A stretch of DNA of 58,298 nt from a virus, in the IMG/VR virus record IMGVR_UViG_3300031974_004396, positions 1-58,298 of that record; one strand, given 5' to 3'. Shown piece by piece: positions 18,663 to 28,430 of the stretch. Under the pieces are notes generated by a model. The model was not told where the DNA came from. It made no database searches and saw only the letters and a program-made list of their open reading frames with translations. The translations under genes and the position numbers were made by a program. Every line of letters starts with the position of its first letter. The stretch's first letter is position 1.

Positions 18663-19139
18663 TTAAGAATTGTTTATTGTAGCACCTGAGTTTGCAACTG
18701 GTAACCATACGGAACCATTCCAAACTAAGATACAACCTTCACCCTGTGCATCTAACACGATTTGTGGTGCAGAAACACCTGAATCATGCCATGATGAAAC
18801 AGTGATGTTAGCTGCAAATGATGATGCCATTCCTGAACAAGATAAGAACTTAATCTGACCTGTATCTGTACCGTCATCTAATGTGAAAGCAACGTCTGCA
18901 GTGAATGATGAACCATCTACAATAGTTGTTGATGATGCAGCCAAGTCTGTCGCAGCTGATGATTCAGTTACGATGTCATTGATTGCAAGGTGAGTTGGTA
19001 CGTTTTCAAAAAGTTGACCAATAGTCATCTTCTTGTTTACTGGTGTACCGCCAGGGTTATCTACGATATGCAACAAATCATCTGATCCAATATCTGAATC
19101 TGCGACTGATGATAACGCACTAATTTTTTTATCTGCCAT
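18663..19139 (-). CDS. small virion protein between gp6 and the gp7-position gene
   Basis: A 158-residue protein starting MADKKISALSSVADSDIGSDDLL. The 'KISALS...DIGSDDLLHIVDNPGGTPVNKKMTIG' head is the same module that begins many phage fibre or tail-associated proteins. The tail is a beta-rich domain ending in ILVWNGSVWLPV. A strong AGGAGGAAAATAGA site precedes the ATG. A gene here is not part of the T4 order, so it is an insertion, probably a decoration or fibre-attachment protein (inference). Confidence 0.7.
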   Translation of the reverse strand: MADKKISALSSVADSDIGSDDLLHIVDNPGGTPVNKKMTIGQLFENVPTHLAINDIVTESSAATDLAASSTTIVDGSSFTADVAFTLDDGTDTGQIKFLSCSGMASSFAANITVSSWHDSGVSAPQIVLDAQGEGCILVWNGSVWLPVANSGATINNS

Positions 19140-19170
19140 TCTATTTTCCTCCTAAAATCCAATTGAATGG

Positions 19171-19204
19171 GAAACTACTCAGGGGACTCCTGACCACGTG
19201 TTTC
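19171..19204 (-). terminator. imperfect intergenic hairpin after gp6
   Basis: Nested inverted repeats GAAAC/GTTTC (outer) and TCAGG/CCTGA (inner, 5-base loop) lie in the 70-base gap between gp6 and the 158-residue gene. No U-tract follows. It could attenuate or process the long late transcript. Confidence 0.4.
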
Positions 19205-19209
19205 ATAAG

Positions 19210-21081
19210 TTAATAATTTGTACTAGATGTTGAACGATATCCAACACCAGCACTACTTTCACCACTTGCGATGGTGTCTACTTCACCTTTGACTTTCACA
19301 TCATCAACTGATATGTCAATCAAACTACCCCTTGTTGCAACGACATCGTTACCGTCAGGAATAATAGTGAAGTCAATCGTACTATCAACATTAACCGTTG
19401 AGGTGAATGTGATGGCATTGATTGTAATTTTTCCACTGGAATACTCAATAGTACCAGCAGCACTGTCTTGATAAATTCTTGTTGAACCTGATAGGTAGTA
19501 TCTTCTTAGATTACCAGCACCATCTTCGTCAAAGTATTGTGTATTTACAGAATCACCTTGTACCTTAAAACCTGTGGATGATACAACACCACCACCTGCT
19601 TTATTGTGATTGTCATGAGGGTTGTACAATGCATTACCAAAGTTTACAGTGTATCCCTTTTCTGCGTTAATACTTGCAGTCAAATTCTTTTTCAATCTAA
19701 CATTAGTTGTGTTAGAAAGAATTGCAGTATTTGATGCATCGATTGTTTGTAATAGTTTTGAATGTCTAAACACTGCATCAAAATTGTTTAGATTAGTTGC
19801 ATCAAATTCATTGATTGCATTGGTTACTATGTTCTCTAATTCACCTACCGATAGGTCAGTATTCTTTGCATTATATTTGAAAGTAGTTGATAAAAGAATC
19901 TTAGTGATTTCAGGTTCGACAATAATAGGTCTTACTGTTAAAATGTTTAGTGCCTTTAATTTGTCTACTACTGTTTTCTTTTCTGTGTCTGATAGATAGT
20001 CTGCATTGTTTGGTTTGATTGCAAGAAACACTTTACCATACTCAGGTGGGTCATTATCTTCACCACCCCATACTGCAACTGCATCTGCATTCGGATAATA
20101 CTCACTGACCTTTGCTTTGTAGTCATTCAGTGTTACCAGTCTGTTTTGTGAAGTGTAGAATTTGTTTGCTTTAAACTTGATAGACTCGATTGATTCTTTC
20201 TCTGCACCACCTGTTGAATTTTGTTTAGTTGTGATAACTGCATCAAAGAAACCATTGATACCACTTTGCATGTTGAATATATTTGCACCATCAGCATGTT
20301 CTTCGTCTACCACAATATAAGTTACAGTGATGAGGTCACCATCTTTTAATCTCTTACCTAATACACCGTCACCGAAATAAATCTCTGTAAACTGTTCATC
20401 ATTCTCTTGAGCATAATACACTCTTGATTCAGTGTTGATGTTTGAGATATCTGTAGACAAAGTGTAGGTTTCTATATCACCATTTGAATCTACAGTAACG
20501 GTAATATGTGACTTGTCAACTCTACTATTTGATAACACATACTTTGGATTTTGTACTTGGTTATCATGTATGTACTTGTCGGTTACATACTGACCTTGTA
20601 CTAGGTCTACATCTGCATAGAAATAGTTTGTTTTGTTCTGTTGTGGTCTTACTGAACTAGGAACCACATATTCATAAGTTGTGCCGTCATATGAAGTACT
20701 AAAGATAGCACCCCTTTGAAGAATCATATCTGTAGTTGATGGTAATGACCCATCAGGATTTCTTACATTTCTTAGATTAATATCTACAATTGCAGAAGAA
20801 CATTTTTCTGATGCAGGGGTAAACCCTAAGTCCTTTGCACGTGACACTACATTCTTTCTAATTTGTGCAGAGTCTAAGAATAACTCTGAAGCTGCAATGT
20901 TAGTGTTTACTGCACTGATGTGTGATGAATATGCAAGTAAGTCAATAAGCATAGACATTGTTGACCCTTCGAAGTCATAGTCTTTGAATTTCTCTTGACC
21001 TTTTAGATAAGACTTGAGATTAAGTGCAATCTCATCAAAGTCTAAATCGGATACATTAATTTTTGAACTGTCTATTGCCAT
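19210..21081 (-). CDS. gp6: baseplate wedge protein gp6
   Basis: The 623-residue protein matches T4 gp6 of the gpJ-like wedge family. The N-terminal LDFDEIALNLKSYLKGQEKF, DFEGSTMSMLIDLLAYSSH and NTNIAASELFLDSAQIRKNV segments are the family signature. In T4, gp6 dimers form the inner ring that holds the wedges together. It overlaps gp25 by one base (TAATG-type junction), as expected for coupled expression. Length is close to T4 gp6 (660). Confidence 0.9.
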   Translation of the reverse strand: MAIDSSKINVSDLDFDEIALNLKSYLKGQEKFKDYDFEGSTMSMLIDLLAYSSHISAVNTNIAASELFLDSAQIRKNVVSRAKDLGFTPASEKCSSAIVDINLRNVRNPDGSLPSTTDMILQRGAIFSTSYDGTTYEYVVPSSVRPQQNKTNYFYADVDLVQGQYVTDKYIHDNQVQNPKYVLSNSRVDKSHITVTVDSNGDIETYTLSTDISNINTESRVYYAQENDEQFTEIYFGDGVLGKRLKDGDLITVTYIVVDEEHADGANIFNMQSGINGFFDAVITTKQNSTGGAEKESIESIKFKANKFYTSQNRLVTLNDYKAKVSEYYPNADAVAVWGGEDNDPPEYGKVFLAIKPNNADYLSDTEKKTVVDKLKALNILTVRPIIVEPEITKILLSTTFKYNAKNTDLSVGELENIVTNAINEFDATNLNNFDAVFRHSKLLQTIDASNTAILSNTTNVRLKKNLTASINAEKGYTVNFGNALYNPHDNHNKAGGGVVSSTGFKVQGDSVNTQYFDEDGAGNLRRYYLSGSTRIYQDSAAGTIEYSSGKITINAITFTSTVNVDSTIDFTIIPDGNDVVATRGSLIDISVDDVKVKGEVDTIASGESSAGVGYRSTSSTNY

Positions 21082-21503
21082 TATCGAACCCTAGTAATTG
21101 TGAAGTTTATCTGTTGACCCCTTAGTCCATTAACTATACTGTAGAAAACTGTTACGTCTAATTTATTATTATCACTCAATGCATTAAAAGAAACATCTAC
21201 GTCTCTTGCACGAGGTTCAAATCTTTCGATTTGTTCTTTGATTTTATTCTTAAGTCTTTTAACCTTACTAGTGGTGTCTAGTTCAAATAGATTATCTCTT
21301 ACTGATGCACCGAAGTTAGGTTTAAAGGGTCTTTCATATTTATTCGTTTGTATAATGTTCCTAACAGCACGTCTAACTGCATCCGTATCTTTACGAAGTG
21401 TAATATCACCTGTAATTGGATGAGGTTTAAAGGTTAAATCCAAGTCTGCATATGCAGTCTTGGTGGCAATTGTCTTGCCTTCTGACTTTACGTAATCTAC
21501 CAT
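21081..21503 (-). CDS. gp25: baseplate wedge protein gp25
   Basis: A 140-residue protein of the gp25/lysozyme-like wedge family. It shows the conserved DLDLTF...ITGDITLRKDTDAVRRAVRNII head, the ERPFKPNFGASVRDNLFE core and the FEPRA motif with E96-P97-R98, the hallmark 'EPR' of the family, which contacts gp6 and the sheath initiator. Length matches T4 (132). A TATAAATA motif ends five bases before the ATG, implying a leaderless late mRNA. Gene order gp25-gp6 is conserved in contractile tails. Confidence 0.92.
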   Translation of the reverse strand: MVDYVKSEGKTIATKTAYADLDLTFKPHPITGDITLRKDTDAVRRAVRNIIQTNKYERPFKPNFGASVRDNLFELDTTSKVKRLKNKIKEQIERFEPRARDVDVSFNALSDNNKLDVTVFYSIVNGLRGQQINFTITRVR

Positions 21504-21508
21504 GTAAC

Positions 21509-21516
21509 TATTTATA
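21509..21516 (-). promoter_or_regulatory. T4-type late promoter TATAAATA abutting gp25
   Basis: The minus strand reads TATAAATA, GTTAC, then ATG at 21503: the same five-base spacing as at 2550-2557. No ribosome site fits between the motif and the ATG. Confidence 0.55.
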
Positions 21517-24106
21517 ACACAGATAATGATTTGTTAGAGAGGAATACAGAAACAATTCCATTTGTTGGTGCAGAATTGAATGTTATAGTCCCATCTTCAT
21601 TATCAGTGTATGTATTAGGATTCTGACGTACCCCATCTATGAAGACATATGTATTACTACCTGAACCATCTGTTGGGAAATCGACACGAGAACCGTCTGC
21701 TTCGAAAGACGTTTCGTCTAGTGATTCATCAATACTTGTACCCCTTACAGTTACTTTTGGTTTTGTACTAACAACATCTGCAATGGGATTACCATCAATC
21801 TCTCCTAAATCAGGAAGATTTAAACTAATGCCGAGAGGAAGTCCAACTTGTTTTAGGAAATCACAGAATGTTAAATTAAGGAACTTGAATAATTTACCTA
21901 ATCCTATTTTATCTAAGAACTTCTTAATAACTTTAACCCATGCCCAAAATAGTTTAGATGCCCAGTTAACTTTAAAGTCTTGTAATGCAAGTTTAAACTC
22001 TGCAATCTCTTGTTCAATCGACTTCACTGTTGTATCAATTTCATCACCAATAATGTCTCTTACACTCATATTAAAAATTGAAAGTTCAAGTATTGCATCT
22101 CTAATCCTTTGTCTAAATTCATTCATCTCTTTGAAGAGTTCATCTTCAAGTTTCTTTCTTTCTAATAATAACTCTTCTTTTGCAGCGATATCCATATCAG
22201 GATTTTCTTCGAGTTGTTTGTCAATTGCATTTATCTTTTTCTGAATACCTAGTTTTGTTTTATCAAATTCATCTTTAATATACTGTACTGCTTTATCAAT
22301 GAGTTCATTTATATCTAAGCTTAATACATCCATAATTTCACTGAATGGTAAGTCAGGTAGTCCTAATAAGTCCCATATCTCGTCAAACAAATCTATAAGT
22401 GCTGCAAATGCTTTTATATGCCAATTCAACATCCAGTCTTTTATTTCTAATTCGATACATTGAACTGCTTGTTCAACTTTCGCATCAATGTCTTCTAGTC
22501 CTAACTCACCATCAAATGCTTTACAGTGGTCAGGTAATAACTGATAAACTTTATCAACAAACTCTTGTCTTGAAAGGGTGAGGTCACCAACTTTCTTTTC
22601 TAAATTTTCCTTTTCTTCTAAGAGTTTTGCTTCTGCTTCTGCACTTAGTGATTGTGGGTCTTCTTTTAGTTTGTTGAGTTCTTCATCTACCTTTTCAATA
22701 TCTTCTTTAACACTTATAATCTGTTTTACTATCTCTGCCCCTGCAATTTGGTCTTTGAGATATTTCTTATAATCAGGTGATGTAACGAGTTCAAAGATAT
22801 CAATAGTGACACCAAAAAATGTAATTGTGAAGTTGATACTAACAAACTTCTTAACAAATTCTGCAATTTTAATAGGGATATACAAATGAAACTCTGCCAT
22901 CATTTTAGTGATTGCATCATTACATTCTTTTTGCCAGTTACGATTTTGGTCTTTATTCCACCAAGGTTCTAATGCATCTTCGATAGTTTCCATTAAGTCC
23001 CTGATAGTCTTAATAGTTTCATCTATTAATAAAATAGTAGTTAAGATGGTTGCAACTTTATCTGCAGTTTCATTTTTTATTGCTTCTTCGCCTGGATCAG
23101 GGGGTGTTTGATTTGCAGCAGTAATGACACCTCCACCACCAGCATTCTCTCTTCTCTCTGCACCTTCTTCTATCACTTTCATCCATTCATCAGGTAATGT
23201 TGGAACATTGGGTTCAACCCTGTATCCAATACCGTTCTCATCGTATTCTATATTATCGACCCAATATGACCTAAACCAAAATACATAGTAATCAAATGGA
23301 ATACCATCTTGACCTTCAGGTATTTCTCTACCTCCAGCATATGCATCAGGAAGTCTATAGAAGTTAGTGTCCCACCAACCACCAAATATTTCAAAGTTTA
23401 CATACACGATTCTTTCAAAGAAACCTAGATGCCATACACCATCTTTACCCAAGTCATTTCTATTTTGTGACCAAGTCCAAGTTGCAGGGTTGGGTTGTTT
23501 TGAAAACCCTTCATATTTGTATCCTGCACGTTCAATAGGTGGCCCTCCTGGCTCTACCGAAACCCAAATTCTAAAAAATTGTGGGCCCTGTGGAATGCCT
23601 GGCATGTTATTCCAAATATCATAACGTCCTCTTATTCCTACATCACCTTCAGGAACATTTCCCAAGTAGTGTGCAAAAGATACAACATCTCCATTACGAA
23701 GTGATGTAGTTATTCTACCTCTACTTCTATAAAGAAGTTCATCCATAACTACTGTAGACCCTGCATACACATGAGGATTCCATCCACCGACAGTTTTAGG
23801 TTGTCCACCACTTCTTGCAGTATTATAACCTTCAGTAAGTGATTCTAGAGTTGCAATGGTGCTTAAGATGCCTTGACGTTGTTCATCGGTTAATCCTTCA
23901 CCAGTTCTGAGTTGTTGATAAAGTTCACCAATCTCTCTTTCACTGGTTGTTCTAAACTCTAAAAGTTTTGCTTCAAGTTTACTTGGGATTTGACCTATCT
24001 GACTGAATGCATTGACAAGGTCTGCCTTTGTGGGTATATTGAAGATGTCCCCCTCAGGACAAGGAATCATTGTAGGGACTTCTATTTTTGCAGGTTCTAC
24101 TGTCAT
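21512..24106 (-). CDS. 864-residue coiled-coil baseplate-module protein, unknown
   Basis: The protein lies between the gp5 spike and gp25, overlapping gp5 by 4 bases. Residues 1-100 are helical. Residues of about 100-330 are rich in Trp, Gly, Pro and Tyr and look globular. Long Glu/Lys-rich coiled coils follow (SVKEDIEKVDEELNKLKEDP and FDKTKLGIQKKINAIDKQLE regions), with hydrophobic amphipathic helices between. A short beta domain ends it (NTYVFIDGVRQNP...TITFNSAP). I do not recognise a named family. Position suggests a hub- or spike-associated structural protein, possibly taking the place of T4 hub proteins that are absent here. Confidence 0.7.
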   Translation of the reverse strand: MTVEPAKIEVPTMIPCPEGDIFNIPTKADLVNAFSQIGQIPSKLEAKLLEFRTTSEREIGELYQQLRTGEGLTDEQRQGILSTIATLESLTEGYNTARSGGQPKTVGGWNPHVYAGSTVVMDELLYRSRGRITTSLRNGDVVSFAHYLGNVPEGDVGIRGRYDIWNNMPGIPQGPQFFRIWVSVEPGGPPIERAGYKYEGFSKQPNPATWTWSQNRNDLGKDGVWHLGFFERIVYVNFEIFGGWWDTNFYRLPDAYAGGREIPEGQDGIPFDYYVFWFRSYWVDNIEYDENGIGYRVEPNVPTLPDEWMKVIEEGAERRENAGGGGVITAANQTPPDPGEEAIKNETADKVATILTTILLIDETIKTIRDLMETIEDALEPWWNKDQNRNWQKECNDAITKMMAEFHLYIPIKIAEFVKKFVSINFTITFFGVTIDIFELVTSPDYKKYLKDQIAGAEIVKQIISVKEDIEKVDEELNKLKEDPQSLSAEAEAKLLEEKENLEKKVGDLTLSRQEFVDKVYQLLPDHCKAFDGELGLEDIDAKVEQAVQCIELEIKDWMLNWHIKAFAALIDLFDEIWDLLGLPDLPFSEIMDVLSLDINELIDKAVQYIKDEFDKTKLGIQKKINAIDKQLEENPDMDIAAKEELLLERKKLEDELFKEMNEFRQRIRDAILELSIFNMSVRDIIGDEIDTTVKSIEQEIAEFKLALQDFKVNWASKLFWAWVKVIKKFLDKIGLGKLFKFLNLTFCDFLKQVGLPLGISLNLPDLGEIDGNPIADVVSTKPKVTVRGTSIDESLDETSFEADGSRVDFPTDGSGSNTYVFIDGVRQNPNTYTDNEDGTITFNSAPTNGIVSVFLSNKSLSVL

Positions 24107-25158
24107 GAATTCATCTTCACTTCCACTGCACTCAATACAATATTACGAGCAGAAGTGAGATTCATGTCTTTACCTGACCTGATATCCATTTTTCCTGATA
24201 CGTCAAACTTACCGTCTCCGTATGCTGTCACATCTGCATTACCATTTGCGTGGATTTTGGCATTTCCTAAAATACGTACATTAACATTACCACCAACATA
24301 GACTTCTTGGTCTTTACATGTAACATGGTAGTGGTCATTCACTACATGGTGGACTTCAGAACCATCAGGGTGTATCTCTGTGAAAGTTCCTGACCTATGT
24401 TCGATTGCAAGTCTTTCTGCCTCGAATGTGTCATCAATTTCTATTAAGTGTCCTGACTCTGTATGTAAAACTTTGTTGTATGGATACAATGGATTTGCAG
24501 GTGAGTTTGGATAGTGTTCCATACCTTTAATGGAGTTAATTTCTCTGACACTATAGTCACCCTCACCACGGGCAAACTTTGATATGTCTGATTCTTCAAA
24601 GTTCAGTGGGTAGTATGGAAGTTCATCCTCTTTAATTTCTGCATGGTCAACTGACGAACCACTTCCATCGTACTTGATAACTCTTCCTTCAATTGATGGT
24701 TGTTTGGGTGCAGTGTCCAATGCATATGTCAAACCCCATGACCTGTTTGGTGCAGAGGTTGGTGCTACACCATCTTCTGTACCATCGTAATCTGTTGTTT
24801 TTAATCTACGTGGGTCATTAAATCCTTTGTCCACTTTACGAGATAGAATAGTACCATCAACTGTTTGTTTGTATCCATCTGTAGTGATACCTGTTGACAC
24901 TCCTAACACTACAGGGTCTTGTTTAGTTGAATCTCTAAAGAAACCAAACACAGTTGCACCTTCTACGAGACCGTGTGAGTTAAATCCGATACCTGATAAA
25001 CCACCTGCAGTAGTTGGAAGAATTACATGAGCCCATGGAAGGTCAGGTGTTGCAATCTCTGATTTGTTGTCTGTGTGAATACCGTGAATACGTACACGAA
25101 CCCTACCTACTTTGAGAGGGTCATGTCTGTCTTCTACTATTCCAAAAAAGGTTTCCAT
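24103..25158 (-). CDS. gp5: baseplate hub/spike protein gp5 (no lysozyme domain)
   Basis: A 351-residue gp5/VgrG-type protein. The N-terminal OB-fold is clear: FFGIVEDRHDPLKVGRVRVR then IHGIHTDNK, PWAHVILPTTAGG and GFFRDSTKQDPVVLGV. The C-terminus is a trimeric beta-helix type repeat (VGGNVNVRILGNAKIHANG, NADVTAYGDGKFDVSGKMDI). The lysozyme domain that T4 gp5 carries between these parts is absent; the linker HLIEIDDTFEAERLAIEHRSG is the usual VgrG type. It acts as the membrane-piercing spike. It overlaps the hub gene by one base and the 864-residue gene by four. Confidence 0.88.
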   Translation of the reverse strand: METFFGIVEDRHDPLKVGRVRVRIHGIHTDNKSEIATPDLPWAHVILPTTAGGLSGIGFNSHGLVEGATVFGFFRDSTKQDPVVLGVSTGITTDGYKQTVDGTILSRKVDKGFNDPRRLKTTDYDGTEDGVAPTSAPNRSWGLTYALDTAPKQPSIEGRVIKYDGSGSSVDHAEIKEDELPYYPLNFEESDISKFARGEGDYSVREINSIKGMEHYPNSPANPLYPYNKVLHTESGHLIEIDDTFEAERLAIEHRSGTFTEIHPDGSEVHHVVNDHYHVTCKDQEVYVGGNVNVRILGNAKIHANGNADVTAYGDGKFDVSGKMDIRSGKDMNLTSARNIVLSAVEVKMNS

Positions 25159-26606
25159 TATAAACTACCTGTAACTGTTGTTTCTAAAGGTTTGTATGCT
25201 GTAATATCTTTTGCAAAACTTTCTTTCACACATTCCATGTTAATAACTCCACTAAGATTCTGTGGATTACCTACGAATTTTAAATCTGTTATAAGATATC
25301 TATTGTCATTTAAATCATTATTAATCTTACCATCAGGATATTTAATTTCTGCTTCAGGTATATTAAGTTTAACAACTGTACCTACAGATATATCAGTCCT
25401 AAAAGGGATTTGAACAATAATTTGATGTTGTTGTAATATCTCTAGTAATGCACGTCTCTCTAGTCTTGCAGAATCTACAACTTTATTACCTTCAAAAATT
25501 TCAGGTAATGTAATATCATCTGCTTCACCATAGTTATGCATCATGTTAAAGTCTTCGATGACCACACTATTGAATGCTTTGTTAGGTGCAAAATCAGCAT
25601 CTCTAGGAACTGAGGGTGGGGACACTAAAGGGTCTATTTGGTTTTCAGGAACTAAGGTTATCTCTTCGTCATCTAATCTAACTAATGAAAATCCTGAAAG
25701 GTGAGTTCCTCGTTTCATTGTTTTACCGATATCGTAATGATGTTCCTCCTCGATTTTTTTGAGAGGATTATATACTTTTGCTGTTGCTGAATAAGCACCA
25801 CTAAATTGACCACGAAGAGTATCAAACAATTGTGGTTTTTCATATGCAAGGATAGTAGAGTTTAAACCACCCTCTGAATTTATAGGGGTGTCTAATGCAT
25901 CGACACTTGCTGACTTTGGATAGTAATTGAATGATAAAGGAAACTCTCTCTCAAACATTTCATCTATCGACATGAATCTAAATCCACCATTGGTTGTTTG
26001 AAATAAGAAGTAACCGTTTCTCCAAGCTGCATTAACTGACCTGTCTGCATTGTTTACACAGTAATCTATAAATCTATTGACTGTCCAATTAGGACATATG
26101 AACTGTATATTTTGAGGTAGTGTTGATTCCCAAAAATCCACTTCTGAATCTTTCATACTTCCAAAGTCTTTCAACGTTTTTAGAATCATGGATGAATAAG
26201 AACCTCTGAATGATTTGCTTATTCTTTGTTTTTGAATGAAGAAATTTCTTGGTTCACAAAGATGTAAAACATATGATTGTGTTTTATCATCTATTCTTCT
26301 GTTGTTAGATACTTTAAATACTCTATACGTTTTGTCTATAGAAAATTGTTTTTCTGTTTTTTCACCAACCCCTTCTTTTCCACGGAGTGATAATCTAACA
26401 TACTCTTGTCCACATATCTTATACTTTCTAAGAAGATTATCACCATCAACTATTGCCAATTCTGCAGAGACAAACTTATCAAAGATACTTTCAAATAATG
26501 TAAAACCAGTACAATGTGTTTTTATATTTTTAGAATCACCATCTGCATTAACAAGAGTCAATGCTTCGATGACAAATTCACCTGGCTTAAAATTTCGTTG
26601 TTCCAT
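25158..26606 (-). CDS. baseplate hub protein, gp27-like
   Basis: A 482-residue protein between gp53 and gp5. The N-terminus FKPGEFVIEALTLVNADGDS, with GFTLFESIFDKFVSAELAIVDG, is a tube-like strand pattern seen in gp27/gpD hub proteins. FICPNWTVNRFIDYCVNNA and the late IPFRTDISVGTVVKLNIPEA fit the gp27-type domains. In T4 gp27 forms the trimer that carries gp5. Length exceeds T4 gp27 (391). Assignment rests on pattern and neighbouring gp5; it starts one base inside gp53. Confidence 0.7.
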   Translation of the reverse strand: MEQRNFKPGEFVIEALTLVNADGDSKNIKTHCTGFTLFESIFDKFVSAELAIVDGDNLLRKYKICGQEYVRLSLRGKEGVGEKTEKQFSIDKTYRVFKVSNNRRIDDKTQSYVLHLCEPRNFFIQKQRISKSFRGSYSSMILKTLKDFGSMKDSEVDFWESTLPQNIQFICPNWTVNRFIDYCVNNADRSVNAAWRNGYFLFQTTNGGFRFMSIDEMFEREFPLSFNYYPKSASVDALDTPINSEGGLNSTILAYEKPQLFDTLRGQFSGAYSATAKVYNPLKKIEEEHHYDIGKTMKRGTHLSGFSLVRLDDEEITLVPENQIDPLVSPPSVPRDADFAPNKAFNSVVIEDFNMMHNYGEADDITLPEIFEGNKVVDSARLERRALLEILQQHQIIVQIPFRTDISVGTVVKLNIPEAEIKYPDGKINNDLNDNRYLITDLKFVGNPQNLSGVINMECVKESFAKDITAYKPLETTVTGSL

Positions 26607-27319
26607 TAATTAGACATTAAACGTTCAAATTCATTTACCACTCTATTGATTAATTCAGGTCTAATGATTTTGATTTTACGTTTTTCCTCATTGTGTTCTA
26701 TTTCATGTTCTAGGTTAGATACTGAAGTATAACCATTTTCAAAGAAGTTCTTTTTAAGACCTTCTGAATTCACATAGTGTGATACCCCATCTTTCATATC
26801 CACAATGTTACCAATCACAAATGACTTACCGCTAACTGCACCTGTGATTGTGTCTCCAGTTCTCCACTTAGTGTTATTAGTTACACCTAGTCTTTTATAT
26901 GTAGGTTGTAACTGTAACACTCTTCCATTTCCAATAGGAGTATTGACTTGTTCACCTAAAAGGAATTTTTTATCTTGGTTTATGATGTCTGATACATTAT
27001 CTACAAGAAGATACTGGCCTGGATATTTGTCTTTCATGTATGCATCAAAAGTTTCAGCGTCTTTATACCAGTCGTTATAGTTTAAGAACTCATTAACTAA
27101 AAAAAATGTCCAGTGTAAATCACCGTTACCATATATCTTAGTTGCAACGATATCAGGTCTCTCACCATCTTCTAGTTCATAATATTCATAATCAATAATA
27201 TTGTTAATTGCACTTTGTTCGATAGTAGACTTTCTAAAAAAGTCTCTGATAGTAACATACTTACCATTCTCTAATTGATAACCTATCTTAGGAAAGTTTT
27301 TAAATAATTCGTTTGCCAT
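26606..27319 (-). CDS. gp53: baseplate wedge protein gp53
   Basis: A 237-residue protein with the gp53 (LysM-like wedge) signature: LFKNFPKIGYQLENGKYVTI, RDFFRK, YEYYELEDGERPDIVATKIY and GNGDLHWTFFLVNEFLNYND. Length is near T4 gp53 (196). It bridges wedges in the baseplate. The C-terminal third is charged and helical (EHEIEHNEEKRKIKIIRPE). Stop and start codons overlap with both neighbours, showing a tightly packed operon gp48-gp53-hub-gp5. Confidence 0.88.
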   Translation of the reverse strand: MANELFKNFPKIGYQLENGKYVTIRDFFRKSTIEQSAINNIIDYEYYELEDGERPDIVATKIYGNGDLHWTFFLVNEFLNYNDWYKDAETFDAYMKDKYPGQYLLVDNVSDIINQDKKFLLGEQVNTPIGNGRVLQLQPTYKRLGVTNNTKWRTGDTITGAVSGKSFVIGNIVDMKDGVSHYVNSEGLKKNFFENGYTSVSNLEHEIEHNEEKRKIKIIRPELINRVVNEFERLMSN

Positions 27320-28404
27320 TACCCATCACCTCCTTCTGTGTTATCAGCTTGTTGTCTTGTTGCATCATCCAATTGACTTCTGCCTGGCGTGATGTTTTCG
27401 AACTCGTCTTTAAACGGACTGATACTAACATAGTTTTCTTGAGATAGAATTTTGATTTCTAAAAACTCTAGTGTAAGTGTTGTTTTGATTGGTTGTCCAT
27501 CAACAAAGGTGGAGAACTTCTGTCCTCCAGTATGATCAACATCTGCTTTTGAACATACCATAGGTAAAAATCCATCTATCTTATTTGCAATTGGGCCTTC
27601 CCATTCAACATCAAATACATTTGGAAAGTTAAAAAAGTTTTCAGTGTCTGCACCTTCAGCTGCAGAGAAGGTATCAGGTAACATTGCAGTTCTAAATGCA
27701 AATAAAATATTATTTACCATTCGTGCTTCTTCCTGTGATTTAGGATAGAAATCATATGTAAAGTTCCATGACCTAAAACCAACACCATCTAACATTTGTT
27801 CTTGCATAGGGTTGACTGCACGTCCTTCAGTTATCTGTGTCATTCCTCCAGTTAGAGAATCAACTGCTTTTAGTGCAGCACCTTTGATAACATTTGCACT
27901 TTCTTGTCCTGCATTTTTTAAAGTGTCCGAATTAAGTCCTGTATCAATAACATCTTTAATAGCAGATGCAATAGCACTTTGTCCTTTAGCAGCAAAAGTT
28001 ACATTTGATTGAGACAACAAAGTATCAGGGACATATAGTTTTATTTCAACCTGTTCATTACCTGAAAGTAAATTTGCATTCCTACCAGTACCACGTGCTT
28101 TACGAGGACGTGTTGTGAACACAATCCAATTGTCTAAATCCTCTAAAGGATATTGTAAATCCACAAATGATGATGCAGGGTTTTGTTTTGAGAATCCTTT
28201 TGAAGAACTAGAGGATGATATTTGACTTTCTAAACTTTTTCTTCTTTCGTCTAATTTATCTCTTGCCTCACGTGCTTGTTCCCCCAGTTGGTCAATAACT
28301 GAGTTATAGTTGAGACTTTTGATTTTACTCTCAATACCTTTGACTGAATTGAGTGCAGACTTTGCCTTGTTTACTTTACTTAAAAGTTTATCAATGAATG
28401 ACAT
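27319..28404 (-). CDS. gp48: baseplate tail-tube cap protein gp48
   Basis: Starting at ATG 28404 (MSFIDKLLSKVNKAKSALNS) gives 361 residues; an upstream ATG at 28458 would add 18 residues but overlaps the divergent gp4 gene and has no ribosome site. The Ser-rich SSSSSSKGF stretch, IVFTTRPRKARGTGRNANL and the C-terminal GFRSWNFTYDFYPKSQEEA with TLTLEFLEIKILSQENY fit gp48, the tube-family protein that caps the hub and starts the tube. AGGA ribosome site. A CATAAATA late promoter lies 26 bases upstream. Confidence 0.82.
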   Translation of the reverse strand: MSFIDKLLSKVNKAKSALNSVKGIESKIKSLNYNSVIDQLGEQAREARDKLDERRKSLESQISSSSSSKGFSKQNPASSFVDLQYPLEDLDNWIVFTTRPRKARGTGRNANLLSGNEQVEIKLYVPDTLLSQSNVTFAAKGQSAIASAIKDVIDTGLNSDTLKNAGQESANVIKGAALKAVDSLTGGMTQITEGRAVNPMQEQMLDGVGFRSWNFTYDFYPKSQEEARMVNNILFAFRTAMLPDTFSAAEGADTENFFNFPNVFDVEWEGPIANKIDGFLPMVCSKADVDHTGGQKFSTFVDGQPIKTTLTLEFLEIKILSQENYVSISPFKDEFENITPGRSQLDDATRQQADNTEGGDG

Positions 28405-28411
28405 ATAAATA
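28404..28411 (+). promoter_or_regulatory. T4-type late promoter TATAAATA for the gp4 cassette
   Basis: The plus strand reads TATAAATA 24 bases upstream of the gp4 ATG at 28436. It overlaps the start codon of the divergent gp48 gene. Confidence 0.65.
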
Positions 28412-28430
28412 ATCCTAAAGAGTTTACAGT

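Noticed and set aside
21639-22244. Plus-strand 201-residue open frame, Ser-rich
   Set aside because: It is the complement of the Glu/Lys-rich coiled-coil gene, a common artefact of such codons.
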